This document shows, piece after piece, positions 34,851-44,600 of a stretch of DNA of 64,000 nucleotides. Under the pieces are notes generated by a model, which saw only the letters and a program-made list of their open reading frames with translations, was not told the DNA's origin and ran no database searches. How positions within the stretch are numbered: the first letter of the stretch is position 1; each line of letters begins with the position of its first letter. This DNA is from Bacillus sp. SA1-12. Its GTDB lineage: Bacteria > Bacillota > Bacilli > Bacillales > Bacillaceae. The stretch is taken from positions 1 to 64,000 of the forward strand of contig NZ_LATZ01000011.1 in assembly GCF_000981385.1 (NCBI RefSeq), in the 5' to 3' direction. Made by a program: the position numbers and the translations under genes.

Positions 34851-37529
34851 TTATAGCTGAAGTTGAAGTTGAAGTTCAGACTGTTTTTGTTCAAGTCTAA
34901 TTTTGGCCTGTGCCGCTGCAAGACGAGCAAGAGGTACACGGTATGGTGAACAGCTTACGTAGTCCAATCCTACATTATGGCAGAATTGTATGGAATCCTT
35001 TTCTCCTCCATGTTCTCCGCAAATACCTGTTTTTAATCCAGGCTTTATTTTTCTTCCAAGATGTACGCCGGTTTCGACAAGTTTACCTACTCCTTCTTGG
35101 TCAAGGGAAACAAATGGATTTGATGGAAGGACTTTGTTTTCAATGTAAGCTTGCAAGAACTTGCCCTCTGCGTCATCACGGCTATATCCAAAAGTGGTTT
35201 GCGTTAGGTCATTTGTTCCGAATGAGAAAAAGTCTGCTTCCTCAGCAATTTGGTCTGCTGTTAAGGCTGCCCGCGGTACTTCTACCATCGTACCAATGAG
35301 GTAGTTACATGTCAGCCCTGTTTCTGCCTCAACTTGCACGCCCGCATTGATGACTAATTGCCGCATTTCTTTTAACTCATTAACATGGCCAACTAATGGA
35401 ATCATGATTTCAGGTTTTACATCCATTCCTTTTTTGATTACCTTTGAAATGGCATAAAAGATTGCTTTCGCTTGCATGACGTAAATCTCTGGAAAAATCA
35501 TTCCTAAACGGCATCCACGATGACCTAGCATTGGATTAAATTCATCCAGTTGCCGTACTTTTCTTAAAAGCTGCTCTTTCTCCTGTAACTCCGTATGATT
35601 TGAATTTGTTAGTTGAAGTTTGGTCACCTCAACAAGCAGTTCTTCCTTATCAGGTAAAAACTCATGAAGAGGCGGATCTAATAAACGAATTGTTACAGGG
35701 TTGCCTTGCATGGCTTCAAAAATTCCCTCAAAGTCCTCTTGTTGCATAGGTAATAACTTAGCTAAAGCATTCTCGCGTTCCTGGTTTGTTTCAGCAAGTA
35801 TCATATCTTGAACGATTGGGATGCGACTGGCATCCATAAACATATGCTCCGTACGGCATAATCCGATACCGCCTGCGCCAAATTCAAGAGCTTTTCTGGC
35901 ATCAACCGGATTGTCAGCATTTGCTCTTACACCAAGTTTTCTTTCCTCATCTGCCCAGGATAGGAGCAATTGAAATTCTTCTGAAAGCTGCGGTTCAATC
36001 ATCGGAATATCTCCTAACATGATTTCACCAGTTGAACCATCAATCGTAATGATATCTCCTTGTTTTACGATCGTATCTCCTACTTTAAATTGCTTTGATT
36101 TTAAATCAATTTTTAATGATTCACAGCCGCATATGCAGGCTTTTCCCATACCTCTTGCCACAACGGCTGCATGGCTTGTCATTCCTCCGCGGCTTGTAAC
36201 AATTGCCTCTGCAGCAACAATTCCATGAATATCATCAGGTGTTGTTTCTGGACGAACAAGAATGATCTTCTTTTTCTCATCTCTCGCTAACCTTTCAGCT
36301 TCGTCAGAATCAAATACGACCTCTCCAGTAGCTGCGCCAGGAGACGCTGGCAGACCTTTCGCTAGCTGTTTTCGTTCATATGTATCATCAATTCGACGAT
36401 GAAGAAGTTGATCAAGCTGCTCAGGGTCTACGCGAAGAATCGCTTCCTGCTTGCTAATAATTTGTTCTTTTACTAATTCAACAGCTATTCTAATGGCAGC
36501 TTGAGCTGTTCTTTTTCCGGTACGTGTTTGTAGAATAAAAAGTTCACCCCGTTCTACAGTAAACTCAATATCCTGCATGTCTCGATAATGCTTTTCAAGA
36601 AGTTGACATGTTTCAATAAACTGCTGATAGACGTTTAACATCTCTTCTTGAAGTGAAACAATTGGTTGGGGGGTACGGATTCCAGCAACGACATCCTCCC
36701 CTTGGGCATTGATCAAATATTCACCATAAAGCTTTGCTTCCCCTGTAGATGGATTACGTGTAAAAGCTACTCCGGTACCGGAATTACTGCCCATATTTCC
36801 AAAAACCATGCTTTGAATGTTCACTGCTGTTCCTAGATGATCGGGAATATTCTGAAGGCGGCGGTAAACAATAGCACGTTGATTATTCCAAGAATCAAAA
36901 ACAGCACGGATGGAAAGGAATAACTGCTCTTTTGGATTCTCAGGAAAGGTTCTTGCCGAATGTTTAGCGACAATCTCCTTGTATCCTTTAATAACCTCTT
37001 TCCAATCTTCTGCAGACATTTCCGGATCTGAGTTGTATCCTTTCTCGTCCCTGACTTCTTCCAAAAATTGCTCAAAATAAAAGCTATCAACCTTTAGCAC
37101 AACATCACTAAACATTTGGATAAATCTGCGGTAAGAGTCATATGCAAAGCGCGGATTATTTGTCAGATTCGCAAGACCCTCGACTGTTTCATCATTTATT
37201 CCAAGATTTAAAATGGTATCCATCATTCCCGGCATCGAATGGACTGCACCAGATCGTACGGAAACCAGCAATGGATTAGAAGGGTCTCCAAGTCTTTTAC
37301 CTGTTTTTTCTTCGAGAATAGTAAGTGCTTGTAAAATTTGAAATTCAATCTCTGGTGAAAGTAATTTCCCTGCATCATAGTATTTGTTGCAAGTCTCTGT
37401 TGTAATGGTAAAGCCGTAAGGTACAGGTAAACCAATCTTGGTCATTTCAGCCAGATTAGCTCCCTTTCCTCCTAATAGTTCCTTTTTTCCACTATTCCCT
37501 TCATCAAACATATAAACAAATTTATCCAT
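34851..37529 (-). CDS. ppdK: Pyruvate, phosphate dikinase
   Basis: An 892-residue PPDK that interconverts pyruvate, ATP and phosphate with PEP, AMP and pyrophosphate. The N-terminal ATP-grasp region begins with GKKELLGGKGANLAEM. The swivelling phosphohistidine domain has GGM-Thr451-Ser-His453-AAVVARG, where His453 carries phosphate and Thr451 is the site targeted by the regulatory protein. The C-terminal PEP-binding barrel has GFGAGGIGLCRTEHMF-type sequence and the catalytic Cys in TGICGEHGG. The start overlaps the end of ppsR by eight bases, so the two are translationally coupled. It probably supports gluconeogenic growth on C3/C4 acids, in keeping with the malic enzymes nearby. Confidence 0.96.
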   Translation of the reverse strand: MDKFVYMFDEGNSGKKELLGGKGANLAEMTKIGLPVPYGFTITTETCNKYYDAGKLLSPEIEFQILQALTILEEKTGKRLGDPSNPLLVSVRSGAVHSMPGMMDTILNLGINDETVEGLANLTNNPRFAYDSYRRFIQMFSDVVLKVDSFYFEQFLEEVRDEKGYNSDPEMSAEDWKEVIKGYKEIVAKHSARTFPENPKEQLFLSIRAVFDSWNNQRAIVYRRLQNIPDHLGTAVNIQSMVFGNMGSNSGTGVAFTRNPSTGEAKLYGEYLINAQGEDVVAGIRTPQPIVSLQEEMLNVYQQFIETCQLLEKHYRDMQDIEFTVERGELFILQTRTGKRTAQAAIRIAVELVKEQIISKQEAILRVDPEQLDQLLHRRIDDTYERKQLAKGLPASPGAATGEVVFDSDEAERLARDEKKKIILVRPETTPDDIHGIVAAEAIVTSRGGMTSHAAVVARGMGKACICGCESLKIDLKSKQFKVGDTIVKQGDIITIDGSTGEIMLGDIPMIEPQLSEEFQLLLSWADEERKLGVRANADNPVDARKALEFGAGGIGLCRTEHMFMDASRIPIVQDMILAETNQERENALAKLLPMQQEDFEGIFEAMQGNPVTIRLLDPPLHEFLPDKEELLVEVTKLQLTNSNHTELQEKEQLLRKVRQLDEFNPMLGHRGCRLGMIFPEIYVMQAKAIFYAISKVIKKGMDVKPEIMIPLVGHVNELKEMRQLVINAGVQVEAETGLTCNYLIGTMVEVPRAALTADQIAEEADFFSFGTNDLTQTTFGYSRDDAEGKFLQAYIENKVLPSNPFVSLDQEGVGKLVETGVHLGRKIKPGLKTGICGEHGGEKDSIQFCHNVGLDYVSCSPYRVPLARLAAAQAKIRLEQKQSELQLQLQL

Positions 37530-38346
37530 GGAATACAGCCCCTTTCTTTTTTAACATTGCTAATATTAAATCAGCTGTCTCTTCAATTGCTTTATTTGAA
37601 ACATTAATGACAGGACAACCGATTCGTTTCATGATTTTTTCCGCATATTCTAATTCGTTAAGGATCCGATCAAAATTCGCATAATTCGCTTGCGTTGTTA
37701 ACCCTAAATTTTTTAATCGCTCCATACGAATTTCATTCAGCTTATCTGGTGTTAGAATTAAACCAACACATTTCGTTTTAGGAATAGTAAAAAGTTCATC
37801 AGGAGGTGCGATCTCTGGTATTAAAGGTACATTTGCCACCTTAAATCGTTTATGGGCCAAATACATCGAAAGCGGTGTCTTTGATGTTCTAGAAACGCCA
37901 ATTAAGACAATATCTGCATGCCTAATCCCTCTAACATCCTGACCATCATCATATCTTACTGCGAACTCAACCGCTTCTACTCTACGAAAATAGTTTTCAT
38001 CTAATTTCCTCATTAATCTTGGCTGCAGTACAGGTTCTGTATCAAACTTTTGAATAAATGCTTCCATAAGCGGATTCATTAAATCAATGGCAGGTATTCC
38101 TGATTCCCTTGCCCGCTCATCAAGATATTGCTTTAAAGACGGTATGACAATCGTATAGGCAATGATGGAATGATGATATTTTGCAGCTGTTATCACATTA
38201 TCGAGATCTTTAAAATCCTCTACATAGGAAATATGGTTGATTTCAACATCTGTCCTATTAAACTGAGATGCTACTGCTTTTACGAGCAGCTCAGCTGTTT
38301 CACCAACTGAATCAGACACTACATAAACAATTTCCTTCCTATTCAC
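37522..38346 (-). CDS. ppsR: PPDK regulatory protein (bifunctional kinase/phosphorylase, DUF299)
   Basis: A 274-residue PpsR/YqfL-family protein. It should use ADP to phosphorylate PPDK Thr451 and phosphate to reverse this. The N-terminus VYVVSDSVGETAELL and the P-loop GVSRTSKT (150-157) are diagnostic. The start is GTG after GGAGGGCG. It is first in a two-gene operon with ppdK. In B. subtilis the homologue yqfL adjoins ccpN; here ccpN is absent from the neighbourhood, but CcpN-like boxes lie upstream. Confidence 0.94.
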   Translation of the reverse strand: MNRKEIVYVVSDSVGETAELLVKAVASQFNRTDVEINHISYVEDFKDLDNVITAAKYHHSIIAYTIVIPSLKQYLDERARESGIPAIDLMNPLMEAFIQKFDTEPVLQPRLMRKLDENYFRRVEAVEFAVRYDDGQDVRGIRHADIVLIGVSRTSKTPLSMYLAHKRFKVANVPLIPEIAPPDELFTIPKTKCVGLILTPDKLNEIRMERLKNLGLTTQANYANFDRILNELEYAEKIMKRIGCPVINVSNKAIEETADLILAMLKKKGAVFHG

Positions 38347-38393
38347 TTACGCCCTCCTATACATTTGCCTATTTTTATTCTTCATTGTCCAAG

Positions 38394-38453
38394 TACGTTA
38401 TACTATTAACCTACAAACAAATAAATGTGTTATACTATTTGTTAAATAGTATA
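38394..38453 (-). promoter_or_regulatory. Repeated CcpN-like boxes and a dyad upstream of ppsR-ppdK
   Basis: TGTGTTATACT (38426-38436) fits the CcpN consensus TRTGHYATAYW exactly, as I remember it, and TACGTTATACT (38394-38404) fits with one mismatch; they are 32 bases apart and share GTTATACTATT. The upstream copy also forms half of a perfect dyad with ten-base arms, TATACTATTT-gtt-AAATAGTATA (38431-38453). On the minus strand the downstream box contains the probable -10 region, so binding would block transcription. Confidence 0.55.
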
Positions 38454-38511
38454 TTACCACCTGTGATCATTCGATTCAATCCCTTTCTTTGAATCCAGTT
38501 CAAAAAAATTC

Positions 38512-38671
38512 AATGAATCCCCAAGTCAAAAGCCAATTTTTTTAGTAATATGATAGATTCCAATTTATGTCGTATGTGGATAAAGATAAAAACATTTATT
38601 CTTAGGGACATCTCATCTAAAACTATTGGATTCTTCCAAAAATCAATACGTATCATTCGATACTTTGCCAT
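38512..38671 (-). pseudogene. Relic of a phage-type replisome organiser (DnaD-like N-terminus)
   Basis: From ATG 38671 the minus strand reads MAKYRMIRIDFWKNPIVLDE, a start typical of Bacillus phage replication-initiation proteins. After a frame change it continues as PKNKCFYLYPHTT, stop, IGIYHITKKIGF, stop, LGDSLN, which follows the family order (KYFYLYLLTNPHTTQIGIY, then ITKKQMAFDLG). Deletions, frameshift and two stops show it is dead. No other phage gene is seen around it. Confidence 0.65.
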
Positions 38672-38679
38672 GTTAACCA

Positions 38680-39180
38680 CTGCATTTTCTACTAAAAACT
38701 CTTTCCATAGTAATATTAGGAAAAATAAGGCAGAGAGTAGCGGATGATTCAAAAAAAGTTGTGATTGGTTTGTGAAGAGATCATTCTCGGTGCCTTAACT
38801 CGTCTTTTAAGCTAATCTGGTTTAATCACCATATTCGAGTTAAAAGCTTTTTGTTGTTTTTTTCTTGTTGTTGTTTTTCTTTTTGTCCACGTATCGTCTA
38901 ACGTCACGTATCTTTTCATTACAAAACAGGTTATAGAATCATATACACTAACATTGGACATGTTTTTCGAAGCGAGGTTTATTATGTACGATACACAATA
39001 AACCTTTTGTAACTCTTTCCTTTATGTTGGTTAACAGGTAGTTTAAATAATTTTCCTTTTCGTTGAGTAGGGTGAAATTACACATTCATTGATATTTATA
39101 AGAAAAGGCTTATATAGTCTAACTTGAAAAGATGTACTTAATACGACGAAAACCAATCATTTTTAGCCATTTACCATCAA
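38680..39180. other. Intergenic stretch without recognisable features
   Basis: AT-rich sequence with several T-rich runs (near 38860-38890). I find no coherent reading frame or strong hairpin here. Confidence 0.5.
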
Positions 39181-39182
39181 AA

Positions 39183-39225
39183 TAAAAAAAGCTCCAATTC
39201 CTTCTCTAACAAGGAACTGAAGCTT
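39183..39225 (-). terminator. Terminator of the first GH43 gene
   Basis: AAGCTCCAATTCCTT (39189-39203) pairs with AAGGAACTGAAGCTT (39211-39225) with a few wobble or mismatched positions. On the minus strand a run of seven Ts follows. Confidence 0.8.
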
Positions 39226-39228
39226 TTC

Positions 39229-39285
39229 ACTCTGATGATCAGAGAGGGATTCGAACCTCAAACCCTCCCCTGTAAAATAGGCAAC
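39229..39285 (-). repeat. tRNA T-arm-like element in the 3' flank (one of three copies)
   Basis: On the minus strand GAGGTTCGAATCCCTC looks like a tRNA T-arm, followed by TCTGATCATCA and then the terminator. Related, more diverged copies lie at 28363-28412 and 34741-34792, each between a minus-strand stop codon and a hairpin. The stem does not pair well and no tRNA body precedes it, so it is not a tRNA gene. Confidence 0.5.
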
Positions 39286-39314
39286 AACTTACCTAGCAAA
39301 AATTTAATCAAATC

Positions 39315-41204
39315 TCATTCAATCGAATCGAGTCTCTTAAGCGTTACATAATCCAAATCAACGAGCCCTTCATCCTTTAAAAAACTAATCCGATTAACCC
39401 CTTCCTTTAACTTCACTTTAACAGAAGCAAACTCCCAATTGTCCCAACCCGTATGTTGATAGGAAATAGAGCCGGCAAGTTCATCATTTGCATATACTTG
39501 ATGTGTACTCGGTGAAGTTGTCCCATTCGCATATCTTACCTGCAGCTCATAAACCCCAGCTTCAGGAACCTGAATTGGAAAAGTGATCTGACTATCCTCA
39601 TCATCCATTTTTTCTACTTTTTGATAGTTAGAAGATGTTGGATCGTTAGCAATCTCCGCATTTTCTACTTTCGCATGCTCTGCCTCATACTTATACACAG
39701 ATTGTTCTTTCGGAATTAATTCAATCGAATCAATTTCTGCATATAGCTTGCCTTTTGAAAGTCGGATCTTGTTTTCCTCTTGATTTAGCGTTAGGTCCAT
39801 TTCGACTTCTTTCCAGGAATCCCAGCCAAAGCTTTCATATGTTAATTCTTCTTGATCTTGTCCGTTAATCGTAACGTAGTGGCTTGATTCTGCTCCCATC
39901 CCGTTTGCATAGCGAACCTTCATCGTGTATTCGCCGGCAGGTACTTGAACATTGAACTCTATAAAACTGTCTTGAAAATCAATATAGCCTACTTTTGCTC
40001 CACCTGAAGCAGAGGTATTATCGACAATCTTGGCATTATTAACAGTTGCTTGTTCTGCCTCATACTTAAAAACAACCCCTAGCAGGTGCGGAGTCAGCCT
40101 TCCTGTTGACTCTCCTGAAGGGACACGCAGCAATGTATCGGCCGCTACAGGGACTCCAAAGTTGGGTGTCCCATCTTCATTCCATGAGAACTTTTGCATC
40201 CGAACATTTCTATTCCACCCTGCCCCTTTGAACTTAGCTGCATGATAAACGATCCAGTCTTCTTTTCCATCCGGAGATTTAACAAAGCTGTTATGACCTG
40301 GGCCATACACTCCGAGTGCAGGATTCTTTTCAAATACCGGTGTCGGGTTCTTCGCCCAGGAATCAGGATTAAGCGGATCCTTACCATTTAATGTTAACAT
40401 CCCTAAACAGTAATCATCTGTCCAGCTTCCGCTTGCTGAATACACGATAAATACCTTTCCTTGTTTGTTTTTTAAGATTTGCGGACCTTCATTGATGAGC
40501 GGAAATCCATTCTTTTCCCATGAAAGCTCAGGTCTGGAGATCTCTACCCTCTCCCCGCTGATCGTCCAAGGATTCTCTAATGGGGCTATGTATAAGTGCT
40601 GACTGACATTGACGTCGCCCTCCCATCCTGACCAGACAAAGTATAATTCATTTTTATACTCTAAGATTGTGCCATCGATGGCCCATTTGTCGGAAGGGTC
40701 GGTGATTTTCCCAAAATCAGTTCCCTCAGGATGGTGATATGGTCCAAATGGGTCAGAGCCTTCTGACTCCAGCACATACATTCTTTGTTTGCCCATATCA
40801 CCAGCTGATCCCGCAAAATAGATGTACCATTTTCCATCAATAAAATGCATTTCCGGAGCCCACATATGGTGTGCATTCGGTGCATCTGGATCAGGTGTCC
40901 ACACAACCTTCTTTTCAGCCTGACCCAAATCAGATAGATTTTTCGATTTCCAAATCGTAATATTATTTCCCGTAGTTTGCGTGTAATAATAATAGCCATC
41001 AGTATGTTTGACAACCCAAGGATCTGCCCCTTCGCCAACCACTGGATTTTTAAACAATTCAAATGCCTCCTTTTTAGAAAATGCCGAGTTTAAGCTGGTA
41101 TTGTTAGCAGGTTCAGAAGCTAGTAACTCCTGTGGTGAACCTCCGAGAATGAAAGGCAATAGGAGTGCTGCTGTTGTTAACTTATAAAGTTTCTTTTTTT
41201 TCAT
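39315..41204 (-). CDS. Secreted GH43 glycoside hydrolase with two C-terminal CBM6/35-like modules
   Basis: About 629 residues from ATG 41204 (MKKKKLYKLTTAALLLPF); the frame extends upstream into a dispersed repeat, which cannot be coding. A signal peptide is followed by a five-bladed GH43 domain (about 50-370) with Asp61 in GADPWVVKH, the Asp in WAIDGTILEY and the Glu in NEGPQIL. Two beta-sandwich modules follow (about 385-505 and 510-625), each opening YEAE and containing a VRYANG element, typical of CBM6/CBM35. It probably attacks arabinan, arabinoxylan or xylan outside the cell. The exact specificity is not readable. Confidence 0.88.
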   Translation of the reverse strand: MKKKKLYKLTTAALLLPFILGGSPQELLASEPANNTSLNSAFSKKEAFELFKNPVVGEGADPWVVKHTDGYYYYTQTTGNNITIWKSKNLSDLGQAEKKVVWTPDPDAPNAHHMWAPEMHFIDGKWYIYFAGSAGDMGKQRMYVLESEGSDPFGPYHHPEGTDFGKITDPSDKWAIDGTILEYKNELYFVWSGWEGDVNVSQHLYIAPLENPWTISGERVEISRPELSWEKNGFPLINEGPQILKNKQGKVFIVYSASGSWTDDYCLGMLTLNGKDPLNPDSWAKNPTPVFEKNPALGVYGPGHNSFVKSPDGKEDWIVYHAAKFKGAGWNRNVRMQKFSWNEDGTPNFGVPVAADTLLRVPSGESTGRLTPHLLGVVFKYEAEQATVNNAKIVDNTSASGGAKVGYIDFQDSFIEFNVQVPAGEYTMKVRYANGMGAESSHYVTINGQDQEELTYESFGWDSWKEVEMDLTLNQEENKIRLSKGKLYAEIDSIELIPKEQSVYKYEAEHAKVENAEIANDPTSSNYQKVEKMDDEDSQITFPIQVPEAGVYELQVRYANGTTSPSTHQVYANDELAGSISYQHTGWDNWEFASVKVKLKEGVNRISFLKDEGLVDLDYVTLKRLDSIE

Positions 41205-41330
41205 TAAATCCTTCCGTCCTTTCCTATTCAGGTTTATAGAATCTTCCTTTTTAACTCTTGTGAAAAAAAAAACTTTTTTATTAGGCTGTTTTCGTAAAAT
41301 TTGTTGATATTTAACAAGTAGTGGTGAGTG
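41205..41330. other. Upstream region of the first GH43 gene
   Basis: Holds the ribosome binding region (GGAAAGGACGGAAGG) and AT-rich sequence. No cre-like site or clear promoter is seen. Confidence 0.4.
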
Positions 41331-41459
41331 GTTGATTTCCGCTCCAGGATGCTCGCTTTCCGCGGGTCGTGCGGTGAGCCTCCTCGGCGTAAACGCCTGT
41401 GGGATCTCACCTGTCCCGCTGCCCCCGCAGGAGTCTCGCACCTTACACTCCAACCAACC
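41331..41459. repeat. GC-rich dispersed repeat element (about 130 bp)
   Basis: A sharply GC-rich island from GTTGATTTCCGCTCCAGG to CTCCAACCAAC. Its inner parts fold back imperfectly: GCTCGCTTTCCGCGGG faces CCCGCAGGAGTCTCGC, GGTGAGCC/GATCTCACC flank GGCG-TAAA-CGCC. This sequence type recurs widely as a dispersed intergenic element in Bacillus-group genomes, from my recollection of such sequences. Its base composition is unlike the surrounding DNA. Confidence 0.75.
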
Positions 41460-41532
41460 TAATCAGTTATTCTACAAGAAACCTAAAAAACAACCTTTAG
41501 CCTTTTATAAAAACGGCTACTTTAAAGAATTC

Positions 41533-41567
41533 ATAGATAGGCAGATACATGGGTACTACCTATCTAT
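41533..41567 (-). terminator. Hairpin after the second GH43 gene
   Basis: ATAGATAGG (41533-41541) pairs with CCTATCTAT (41559-41567) across a 17-base loop, just past the stop codon on the minus strand. The T run is weak. Confidence 0.5.
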
Positions 41568-41573
41568 TGTTCT

Positions 41574-41603
41574 TTCTTAATAGTTCTTAATAGTTCTTAA
41601 TAG
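41574..41603. repeat. Three direct 10-bp repeats spanning a stop codon
   Basis: TTCTTAATAG is repeated exactly three times. On the minus strand the last residues and stop codon of the second GH43 gene (LLRTIKNY, then TAA) are encoded by these repeats. Gain or loss of a unit would change the C-terminus. Confidence 0.85.
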
Positions 41604-44600
41604 CCTTAAAGCATCTGCCTCTAGTACTTGTCTTACATCTTCAGCTAAATCCCTTTCTTTTTCTGCGAGTCTTCTAAAATCATGAAGATGTTTGATCGCT
41701 TGGTCCGTTTCACCATTGTTAAAATGGTGCTCTGACTGCTCCAACTTGTTTGTTAATTTTTTATATCCACTAAACGTAACTTCACCTGACTTTCTCATCT
41801 TATCAAGGTCGTTTTTCATGGATAAATGAGTAATCACGATTGGTTTTACAGCAACGTTATCGAATTTCGTATCATTATAGTGGGATCTTAATCCTGCCTT
41901 ACCTTGGGTAAATGCCGTGCTGCTGTTATCTGTGAAATCGATTTTCGGAGTATCCATATCACCGACAAATACCTTTATATTCGTGCCCTTTGCTACAACC
42001 TTCATATGCTGCCATGAGTTTAATGGTTCTTTCAACTCAGCACCTTTTAAGTAGGTCCAATCATAATTCATTTTTCCTAAATGAACGCCATCTTTATTGA
42101 TATATGCCACATATCCTTGCATAAAATCAGGATTGTTTTGACCAAGCTCAATTCCATTGGCCGGGTTATTGACTCTAAAAATCAAACCGCCGTCACCTTT
42201 TCCAGAGCCCAGATTGATATCTGCTTCAACAGTATAATCCTTCCACATGCGATCTCCGATGACAGCTTTCGCAAAGGTGCCTGGTGCTGTGCTGTATTCT
42301 CCTTCAATTGCCGGCGGCTCTTCCCCATTATCCTGTGTAAAATTAATGCTTCTAAAGTCAAATTCTCCTTTGACCATTTCCACTTTAATGGTGTGCTTTC
42401 CAGCTGGTAAAGAGACATTTTCTTTTATGACGCTTTCCCAGTTATCCCAGCCGCCTGTTGCTGGGACTTCAATAATACCAGTTAAATCAATCGTATCATC
42501 AAGCCAGAGTCTGATTTGGCTGCCCTCTATTTGAGTTGCGACTTTAATATCCACTTGATACTTGTCCTCTTTTTCAATATCAACATGATAGTTTAACCAT
42601 TCTCCAGCCTGATTCCAGCCAACATTATAGCCGCCCTCTGGATTCACACGGATATCGACAGCATCTCTCCTATATTTGCCGCCAATATTTTCAGGAGAAA
42701 GATCATGATAACCTGCACCTTCCCCACCGGTTATATAATCAGACGCCATGATGGTACCTGGAAGCTTTTTAGGATGGTCAAATCGGTGCAGCGTAAATCT
42801 TGAAAAATCAAATTCTCCCTGTACCGTTACAAGCTTTAAAGTATGTTTTCCTGCCGGCAATGAAATGCCCGGTAATGAAACGGTCTCCCAGTTATTTAAA
42901 TCACCTGTATTAGGTATACTAATTTCACCTGTTAACTCTATTTCATCATCTAATATTAGCTTTACTTTTCCTCCATCTTCGATTGCCGATGCAAGCAAAT
43001 CAAGGCCATATGTGCCTTCTTCTTCGATGTTTACGTCATATGCAAGCCATTCTCCCGTTTGATTGGAGGTAACAGCGTAACCGCCTTCTGGATCCTTACG
43101 AAGATCAACAGCATCTTCCCTGAATACATCTCCGGTATTTTGAGCAGTATTGTCATGATAGCCTACCCCTTCACCGCCAAGATTGTATTCTTCGGCTTCG
43201 ATAATTCCAGGCACTGGCTTGTGAATATCAAATGATGTAAACTCAAGACCAGTAAAATCAAATTCTCCTTCCACGATTTCTATTTTTATCGTGTGCTCAC
43301 CCTCCGGCAATGTGATTCCTTTTTTGATCACTGGCTGCCAATTATTCCAATCACCTGTACTAGGAACATCAACCACACCGGTTAAATCTGTTTCATCATC
43401 AAGCCACAATCGAACCTTTGCTGAAGGAAACGTTGTTGCCGTATTTAACTGAACATTATAGAGCCCTGCTTCTTTTATTGATACATTGTATTTAAACCAT
43501 TCTCCTGTTTGATTCCATCCAACTGCCGTACCGCCTTCTGGATTGTTACGGATATCGACGGAATCTCCCCTTAATACACCGCCGATATTTTCAGCTGTTG
43601 TCTCATGGTAAGCTACTCCTTCTCCTCCGGTAATATAGTAAGCTGCACCTACCGTCCCTGGGATTGGTTTATACGCATCAAATGGGCTCGGTTTATTTGT
43701 TTTGACCGTCCAATATCCTTCGATTTCTTCCCATCCATTACTAGTGCCATCATTAAAGTCTGTAAATAATTCTTCCACTTGTTTATTTTCTTGGAAATGC
43801 ATGTTGGATAAATCAAATGTTCCATTTTCAACGACAACTTTAAGAGTATGCTGACCCTTAGGTAGTTCAACTCCCTCAATCGAGAGTGTTTTCCACTCAT
43901 CTGTTTTTGGAATATTTATGGCACCTGTTAAATCCGTCGAGTCATCTACCATTAATTTCACTTGTGCATCAGCGCTTGATGCCGAAACTCTTAGATCGAC
44001 ATTATAAGTACCGGCCTCTGCAATATTGACATTGTAATGAAGCCATTCAGAATTATTTAAGCTTACGTGATAGCCGCCTTCAGAATTTTCTTTTAACTCA
44101 ACAGCATCACTTCGATATTTCCCGCTGGTACTCTTAGGTGTTGTATCATGATAGGCTGCACCTTCACCGCCTGTATTATAGTGAACAGCCTCAATTTTCC
44201 CCGGTACTGGTTTGTAGGCATCAAACACATTGCTTCCGTTCACTTTATTGCTGAATGCCGTATACCCGAAAGCTGCATGAAGATCAGATGCTGCATATCC
44301 GATTTTACCTCCAGCTAGCCCAGGAATTTCACTGGTTTGCTTTTGCATTCCATCAACAAAGATTTTAAACGTTGATGAAGACTTTTCTACCCGTATTTGA
44401 TGAAGCTTCGAATAATCATAGCCATCAGGTAAATCTGTAGCCTCCCTTTTTAGTTCAACGCCGTTTACGAAAAAGAAGGTTTCTATTTGATTTTTCTTAG
44501 GACTTAATAATGCTAAGCCGTAGTTGTTTTCATCTTTATAGGAGAATACGGCGCCAAAAGTTGGATTACTGCTCGAGCCTTGCTTAATGGTCTTCATATT

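Noticed and set aside
38510..38752. An intact 80-codon minus-strand gene
   Set aside because: Only its middle matches a family, and the match continues in another frame with stops, so it is recorded as a relic.
39229..39285. A tRNA gene on the minus strand
   Set aside because: Only a T-arm-like segment is present; there is no acceptor, D-arm or anticodon arm, and the stem pairs poorly.
41205..41453. An N-terminal extension of the first GH43 protein
   Set aside because: The extra frame runs through a GC-rich dispersed repeat; a signal peptide and a ribosome binding site fit ATG 41204.
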